From Siphonodentalium dalli (Eukaryota; Mollusca; Scaphopoda; Gadilida; Siphonodentaliidae): a stretch of DNA of 64,000 nt. The DNA lies in contig CP136069.1 of assembly GCA_032622095.1 (NCBI GenBank), positions 40,152,194-40,216,193 on the forward strand. Reading direction: 5' to 3'. The notes beneath the pieces were generated by a model that saw only the letters and a list, made by a program, of their open reading frames with translations, did not search any database and was not told the origin of the DNA. The translations under genes and the position numbers were made by a program. Below are positions 58,628 through 64,000 of the stretch, piece by piece; the stretch's first letter is position 1; every line of letters starts with the position of its first letter.

Positions 58628-59560
58628 AATGGAGGGCATACTGTTTTGCATCTGACTCAGCTTCTGTCCATCCGTCCAATGTCTATTCAGGTCATAACTT
58701 GAACAGCAGAGCTCGGATCTCACTGAAATTTGGTGTGGATGTCCACTACTATCAGGACATTCAATTGAGTGTTCTATCATTTTGTTCGGGTTTTCCATTC
58801 TAAAGTTATTCATCTTTGTTTATCTGGAAATGTTGGGGTTTCTTTTTCCTTCCAAGCAGATATCTCAACCATAGATTGTCGGATCATCATGAAATTTGTT
58901 ATAGATGTTCACCGCTATGAGGACATTCAATGGAGTGTTCAATAATTTTGTTCAGGTTTTTTGTTCTAGAGTTATTCATCTTTGTTTATCTGAAGATGCT
59001 GATTTTTGGTCTATATGCCTGCATGAGTATCTCAGTCATTAGTTATAGGGAATCCCACACTAGGCAGTATGCCACATGGGGATATGCACCAGGTGACAGT
59101 GTGTCCATCTCCTGTTAGCTCAACTTGACAAAGTCAGGTTTGGGCCATTGCCAAGGGTTTGTCGTCCATCATCCGTCTGTATGTGTGTCCATCAACAATT
59201 TCATTTAACACACCCAACAGATCACATCTCTCATCCGATCTTCAGCAAACTTCATATTAATCTTCTGGGTTATATCTAGATGGGAGCTTCCCATTTAAGA
59301 GTTCAACTTTACTTTGTAAAGTTTGAAGTATTGCCATGGGTTGGCGTCTGTCCATCAACAATATCTTTTGGCTCACCCTACAGGCCGCATCCCTCATCAG
59401 ATCATCACCAAACTTCATACAGATCTTCAGGGTGACCTCTAGATGGGAGCCATTGTTTTTGTATGAATATTTTTTTTTTTAAACATGGCTGCCGGTTGCC
59501 ATTTTGGATTTCAATTTTAATCCATCATAACACCCTGCAGCTACAGTGTCATTGACACAT
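58628..59560 (+). repeat. dispersed repeats of the 'ttcatctttgtttatctg' and 'agctcaactt' families
   Basis: 58640-59110 is the family seen at 41880-42126. 59113-59150 and 59300-59551 are short elements starting agctcaacttgacaaagtca or gttcaactttactttgtaaa and ending ctacagtgtcattgacac. Confidence 0.7.
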
Positions 59561-60009
59561 TCTTTTTATGTCCCACTAAGTCAGTAAACTGGATAAAAAC
59601 AAGACTGACCAACATTATTATAATTCTCGCAATCTCCGCTGTCTGCAACATTGGTATGTGCTGTACTATATGCCTTCATAATGGGTATATCTGAAAAATA
59701 ATAAAAGTCTGTGAATCCATTATCACTAAAAAAAAAGCAAATGAGAAGTAGATTGACTTTGTTCTTATTCTCATTTATATCAAGAAGCCTTGGATAACGA
59801 GATTTCTAATATTGAAACAATTGTTATGTAAATGCAAGACATTTTTTCTGCTAACAGTTTATCTTAATTTGAACAAATCTTGAAGGCATACATAATTATA
59901 TAAAGGTCAGAGCATTGAAAAATGTTCCAGCAACAGTTGCTCAATAATTGTATTTGAATTACAATTTCCATCCCCAATGATTGTTGATAAAATGACTGGC
60001 ACTGTAAGA
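59561..60009. other. no recognisable feature
   Basis: AT-rich, nothing supported. Confidence 0.5.
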
Positions 60010-60398
60010 TTAACCCTTTACCCAACAGAAGGGCCATGTGCCAATGCATTCTCTTATATATGCGAGTCGACCATAGGTCGCCTCGCATATATAAGAGAAT
60101 GCATTGGCTTAGCACATTAAAAATTATAAAATTGTTAAAGAATGTAAGAAAAAATGGTAAAAAGTGGGTTTTTTTAGGCCAATGCATTCTCTTATATATG
60201 CGAGGCGACCTATGGTCGACTCGCATATATAAGAGAATGCATTGGCACAGGGCTAACTGTAACTATCACAATGTGGTCAAGGAGCCGGTTCCAATGATAT
60301 CCATATTTGTATGGTTCTATTGAGACAGACCGAAGATATTTTAGGCTGTTGCAGCTTTATTTGGCCGGTTTTGGCCGGTTTGTTGGGTAAAGGGTTAA
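60010..60398 (-). mobile_element. TTAA MITE, type II, reverse orientation
   Basis: TTAAccctttacccaacaga at the left and tttgttgggtaaagggTTAA at the right. Two 66-bp cores at about 60045-60110 and 60179-60244. The sub-terminal ggccggttttggccggtttg is at the right, opposite to the other three copies. Confidence 0.9.
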
Positions 60399-60916
60399 AG
60401 TGACGTGATCAAATAGAACTGGAGAATAATCTTGCTAAAAGTTGTTAATTTTTACAAATAGTATATCCAACTTGACATGGCACACCATCATTCTTATATA
60501 TTAATTAAATTTAGCGATTATCGATGGTGAAATCATTTTCGTTAGTTTATCACAGGTATAGTTGCGTCCTGAATCAAGAGGTAAATATTTACAATTGAGG
60601 GTACTTTAGATGATGTTTTCTATGGAGTGGTATGGTCGATTTGCTTGAGATATGTTGGGTGATTCTAGTAGAATGCTACATTCTTCCAGTTGGCATATAG
60701 CACCTGAATACTAACTTATCAGTTTCACCCACCCAAATAAGTCCATAATATCTCTTTAATATTTACATACCAATGGTTTCAACACACAAAATAACATTAT
60801 CAATAATAGACAGAAGAACAAAGTTGAAAGTTTGTTCTTGGGGATATTGTTTTATAGTTTAGCACATGTGCCCACAGTAACTGCCTTATGTCCCTTTAAG
60901 TTATGGTATCATCATC
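60399..60916. other. no recognisable feature
   Basis: AT-rich, nothing supported. Confidence 0.5.
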
Positions 60917-61029
60917 GTTTGAACCACAGGCATCTGGGGTAAATACTAAAATACCAATATAGACTATACCATGCAGTCACTGGTATTAGTCTATATATTT
61001 GTATTTTAATATTGGCCTGTGGTTTGAAC
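60917..61029. repeat. hairpin of about 113 bp
   Basis: Arms gtttgaaccacaggc and gcctgtggtttgaac, with taaaataccaatatagacta against tagtctatatatttgtatttta inside. Confidence 0.75.
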
Positions 61030-61338
61030 TGGGAACTGGATTCTAACTTCACCCGTGTCCCACACCTGCCTTTTGATTGAGGTATCAATTATTAATTGAT
61101 GTTTCTTGAATTTGAAAGTAAAAATAGTACCGTTATAGCAAGTAGGTTGTGTCACCCACTACCCAAAAAAACCACTCCATCCCTCTTTAATACATTGAAT
61201 AGCCATTAATGTTATGATATCTATGACATTAATTGCGATCGATTGATAATGTCAGTCACTCTTTAGAAAGCAATTTGGTGCATCATACCTTAACACACGT
61301 TTGGAACGTTTCCAGCCTTATTGTTTTCAATTGACTTA

Positions 61339-61861
61339 CCCCTGGTCAAGTGGTCCTGCAACTGTGCTATGTTGCGGTTGGCTCCTGCTGAATTGCTATG
61401 ATGCTGTTAGAACAAACTGATGCTGTTAAGAAAAAGTACCGTTATTTTTTCTAAAGTTGTCATTTTTGTGGTGTTTGGCTAATCGGAGGGATTTGAGAAA
61501 AACCCAGCGTCTGTATGAAACATTCAAGAACATACTAGTATATATTTTTGAAAATTGAATAATGGCTGCGCTGGTGTTGTAAAATAACATGAATAACCAA
61601 ATTGATTAGTCGATTTTCAACAACTAATACAATTAGTATTATACAACTATTTTGCAAAATATATGTTTCTCAAATATTTGATATACAAATAATGGCTTTT
61701 CCTTGATATGCTCAGATTATTCGAAAACCACAAAAATGACAACTTTAGAAAAAACAATGGTACTTTTTCTTAACAGCATCAGTTTGTTCTAACAGCATCA
61801 TAGCAATTCAGCAGGACCCAACGGATACCATAGCACATTAGCAGGACCACTTGACCAGGGG
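61339..61861. mobile_element. foldback element, about 523 bp, arms about 135 bp
   Basis: Left arm begins cccctggtcaagtggtcctg and includes gctgttagaacaaactgatg and ctaaagttgtcatttttgtg. The right arm is its inverse, ending ccacttgaccagggg. The loop (about 61480-61725) is AT-rich without a coding frame. Confidence 0.8.
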
Positions 61862-62203
61862 TGTGACTGAAATAGAAATTAAGGATGAATGTGATGCTTC
61901 TCTACAACTATAGAGGCATAATAGGTGTTTGTTCCCAGGACATTGTGGTTACTCACAAAGTAATTATCTAAATTTATGGATATGGGGGAGATAGACGTCT
62001 TGACCAATCCTGCATGGGATTAAATTGAAAACATGGACAGTTATAACCTGGAAAGTTTGGAGACAAATACTACAACAATATGCATAGCACGTAAAGTAAA
62101 TTTGTCTTCAAACTTTTTCGTTATAAACTTGAAACAATTAGAGCTATTTCTTGAATCAGACTGGTTATTTAACCCTTTCTTTACTAAATGCTCCTTTTTT
62201 GAG
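61862..62203. other. no recognisable feature
   Basis: The 82-codon frame at 62033-62281 runs into the following MITE and is not supported. Confidence 0.5.
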
Positions 62204-62325
62204 TACAGTAATGCCCTAAATAATCGACTCCTTAACCACAGCAGAATAATGGGTCATTTTTCAGGATTTAGTCGGAAATAATGGCTTGTTGCCATTCATA
62301 GGAAAGCTCTCACTGCATTACTGTA
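62204..62325 (-). mobile_element. MITE, 'cagtaatgccctaa' family, reverse orientation
   Basis: TACAGTAATGCCCTAA at the left. The right end has lost a few bases (tgcattactgta). The interior is the inverse of 44767-44898. Confidence 0.75.
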
Positions 62326-62715
62326 GTTCCCTTAGGAAATGTTCAGATATATATATAATGGTTATTTTAGATAAAGCATCAAAACAAAACACACACCTAC
62401 ATATGTATATGCCTCTTTTTTTTATCTTTTTTTTTTTTTTTTAAGTAATCAAAGACTTGATAAGTTCAACACTTAAAGAGGTGTGGGTTTAATTTTCAGC
62501 AAAATTAGTCATTGGGCTATAAAATTAGTAAAACATAATTTTAATAATTTACATTGTATTCTTGTATTATATAAGAATGAATGTTGTCAATTTGGATTAA
62601 TGTTCATTAAAAATAACTACTTAGAGCAAGATTATTCTCAGTTTCTATTTGATCACACCCTACCGTAGTATTTCACACCACTTTAAACTATTCATGTAAT
62701 GTTGACCAAAGTTGG
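62326..62715. other. no recognisable feature
   Basis: Short copy of the 'ggaaatgttcagata' clause at 62336, a poly-T tract at 62420, otherwise nothing. Confidence 0.45.
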
Positions 62716-62750
62716 TGGTGGGGGGGGGGGAGATACCCCCCCCCCCCATA
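62716..62750. repeat. G-tract / C-tract hairpin
   Basis: A run of about 12 G, the spacer agata, then about 13 C. It can fold on itself and each strand has a quadruplex-forming run. Length may be unreliable. Confidence 0.75.
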
Positions 62751-62834
62751 TTCACATCCCTTTGTTCAAGCCTCAGATCAAACATAATACTCTGGGCCTC
62801 AATTGTTTGCGTTTAGTTCTAGTCTGAAGATTTT

Positions 62835-63054
62835 GAGTTAGTTACTTTAAAGTGATATATATTGATTAGTCTATCATGGAGTTAGTTACTTTAAAGTGAT
62901 ATATATTGATTAGTCTATCATGGAGTTAGTTACTTTAAAGTGATATATATTGATTAGTCTATCATGGAGTTAGTTACTTTAAAGTGATATATATTGATTA
63001 GTCTATCATGGAGTTAGTTACTTTAAAGTGATATATATTGATTAGTCTATCATG
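62835..63054 (+). repeat. 44-bp tandem, five essentially identical copies
   Basis: Unit gagttagttactttaaagtg then atatatattgattagtctat then catg, starting at 62835, 62879, 62923, 62967 and 63011. No mismatch is seen between units. Confidence 0.95.
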
Positions 63055-63284
63055 TCCAAAAATTGCACCTATACTCTCATAGTTGTACCACTTTTTAGTA
63101 GAACATATTTGTAAACAGCCTGGTTTCTCTAAGATTGCAATTATTGTCTGAACCAAGAACATGTACGTGTCTATATATATATATAACCAGAATTGTTTCC
63201 TGCACTGAAATATCTACAGAAGAAAACCAATGATGATTTATGTGAGGGAATCAGGTGCGCGATGAATTAACTTACACCCTTATG

Positions 63285-63835
63285 GTGTGCCGTTTTTTAT
63301 ATTTATTACCTATTTTCTGATATCACAAAATTGAGTATATGATAATCATTAAATATTTTCTGATATCACAAAATGATTTTAATATAGATATCACTAATTC
63401 CAATTTGTGATATCATAATTTTTTATTTTTTTTATTAATTAGCATATTCGATTTTGTGATATCATAATTTTTTTTTATGATATCATAAATTGAATTTGTG
63501 ATATCACTAATTCATTTTGTGATATCAATAAATAGAAAATGGCATATAGCTCACAGGACTACTATTCCTTCAACATTTTGTGATATCATTAAATCATTTT
63601 ATGATTATTTAGTGATATCACTATAATTCCCCAACATTTTATAATATCACAAAATCAAATTATTGATATAACTAAATACTTACTATTGTGTGATATCAAT
63701 AATTCGATTTTGAGATGTCCAAAAATTAATTTATGATATCACAAATTGGAATTCGTGATATCTTAAAATCATTTTGTGATATCATAAAATATTTATCATA
63801 TATTCAATTTTGTGATATCATATATTAACTTTTTA
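63285..63835. repeat. AT-rich array of GATATC palindromes
   Basis: About 25 near-copies of ttgtgatatca or its inverse tgatatcacaa, spaced roughly 20-35 bp, in both orientations, separated by AT-rich spacers. No fixed period. Confidence 0.8.
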
Positions 63836-64000
63836 AAACTATATTTGCCAGTGTGTAGGAAAATTAAAAATCATGATAATTATGACCTACCAAATAAATC
63901 ATTACCATATTTATAGTATACAGAGATAGATTATAAAAATATAAGTTAAGATTAAGACTTAGTGTTAATTGGCTGTTACAAATTGGAAGTTCAATGTTTT

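Noticed and set aside
59864-60323. Open frames with repeated MRVDHRSPRIYKRMHW-like peptides here and at 26.4, 32.4, 44.1 and 46.1 kb
   Set aside because: They are translations of the palindromic core of TTAA MITEs, readable on both strands because the core is self-complementary.
62835-63054. CRISPR array
   Set aside because: Direct repeats are contiguous without unique spacers, and the genome is eukaryotic.
1-64000. tRNA or rRNA genes
   Set aside because: I looked for the GGTTCGAATCC-type arm and for rRNA motifs on both strands and found none convincing; a covariance-model scan would be needed to exclude them.

Overview
The window looks like eukaryotic, animal DNA, most likely from a marine lophotrochozoan such as a mollusc or brachiopod. 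It is AT-rich. It has one multi-exon gene with GT-AG introns of 2.6 to 11.5 kb, an AATAAA signal, and a very high load of short inverted-repeat transposons, minisatellites and long-TIR elements. The taxonomic guess rests on overall texture and on a transposon-borne gene family that I know from invertebrate genomes; nothing here fixes a species.

The only gene I can assemble with confidence lies on the + strand. Seven exons are called: 6094-6248, 15850-16008, 27478-27636, 30283-32179, 35095-35215, 41476-41671 and 44969-45552. All six junctions have GT-AG borders and matching codon phases, giving an open frame of about 1,089 codons that ends in a TGA at 45550. The first exon opens in phase 2, so the true N-terminus lies upstream of it, probably outside the window. 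The first three exons encode RCC1-type beta-propeller blades, roughly one blade per exon. The large fourth exon begins with a low-complexity linker holding a 36-residue tandem duplication and a basic patch, then at least three double-stranded-RNA-binding-like (dsRBD-like) folds. A fourth dsRBD-like fold is split between exons 4 and 5. The C-terminal exons have no domain I recognise. I know of no described family joining RCC1 blades to a dsRBD array, so this is the main candidate for something new.

The rest is mostly repeats. From 1 to 6 kb there are TIR elements, a 150-164 bp tandem array and hairpins. From 6.3 to 15.6 kb (intron 1) there is a tandemly duplicated segment, and its second copy is split by about 6.7 kb of inserted DNA. 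That insert includes an element with 1.4-1.5 kb terminal inverted repeats, carrying two broken, oppositely oriented pieces of a transposon-borne gene. From 16 to 27 kb (intron 2) there are GC-richer decayed repeats, a 120-bp tandem and a second long-TIR region at 21.3-27.0 kb. Introns 3 to 6 hold MITEs, including a 929-bp hAT-like insertion with an 8-bp target duplication inside an older TTAA-flanked MITE. Downstream of the gene are more TTAA MITEs, a 4-kb element whose interior is an inverted pair of 41-42 bp minisatellites (50.7-54.7 kb), 'ctagctggtgg' repeats, an inverted 'aagatggctgc' array, foldback elements, a perfect 44-bp x5 tandem and a GATATC-rich array at the right edge.

A recurring theme is a palindromic core of about 66 bp that is nearly constant inside TTAA-flanked elements whose outer ends belong to three different types. 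It occurs in about fifteen elements in this window.
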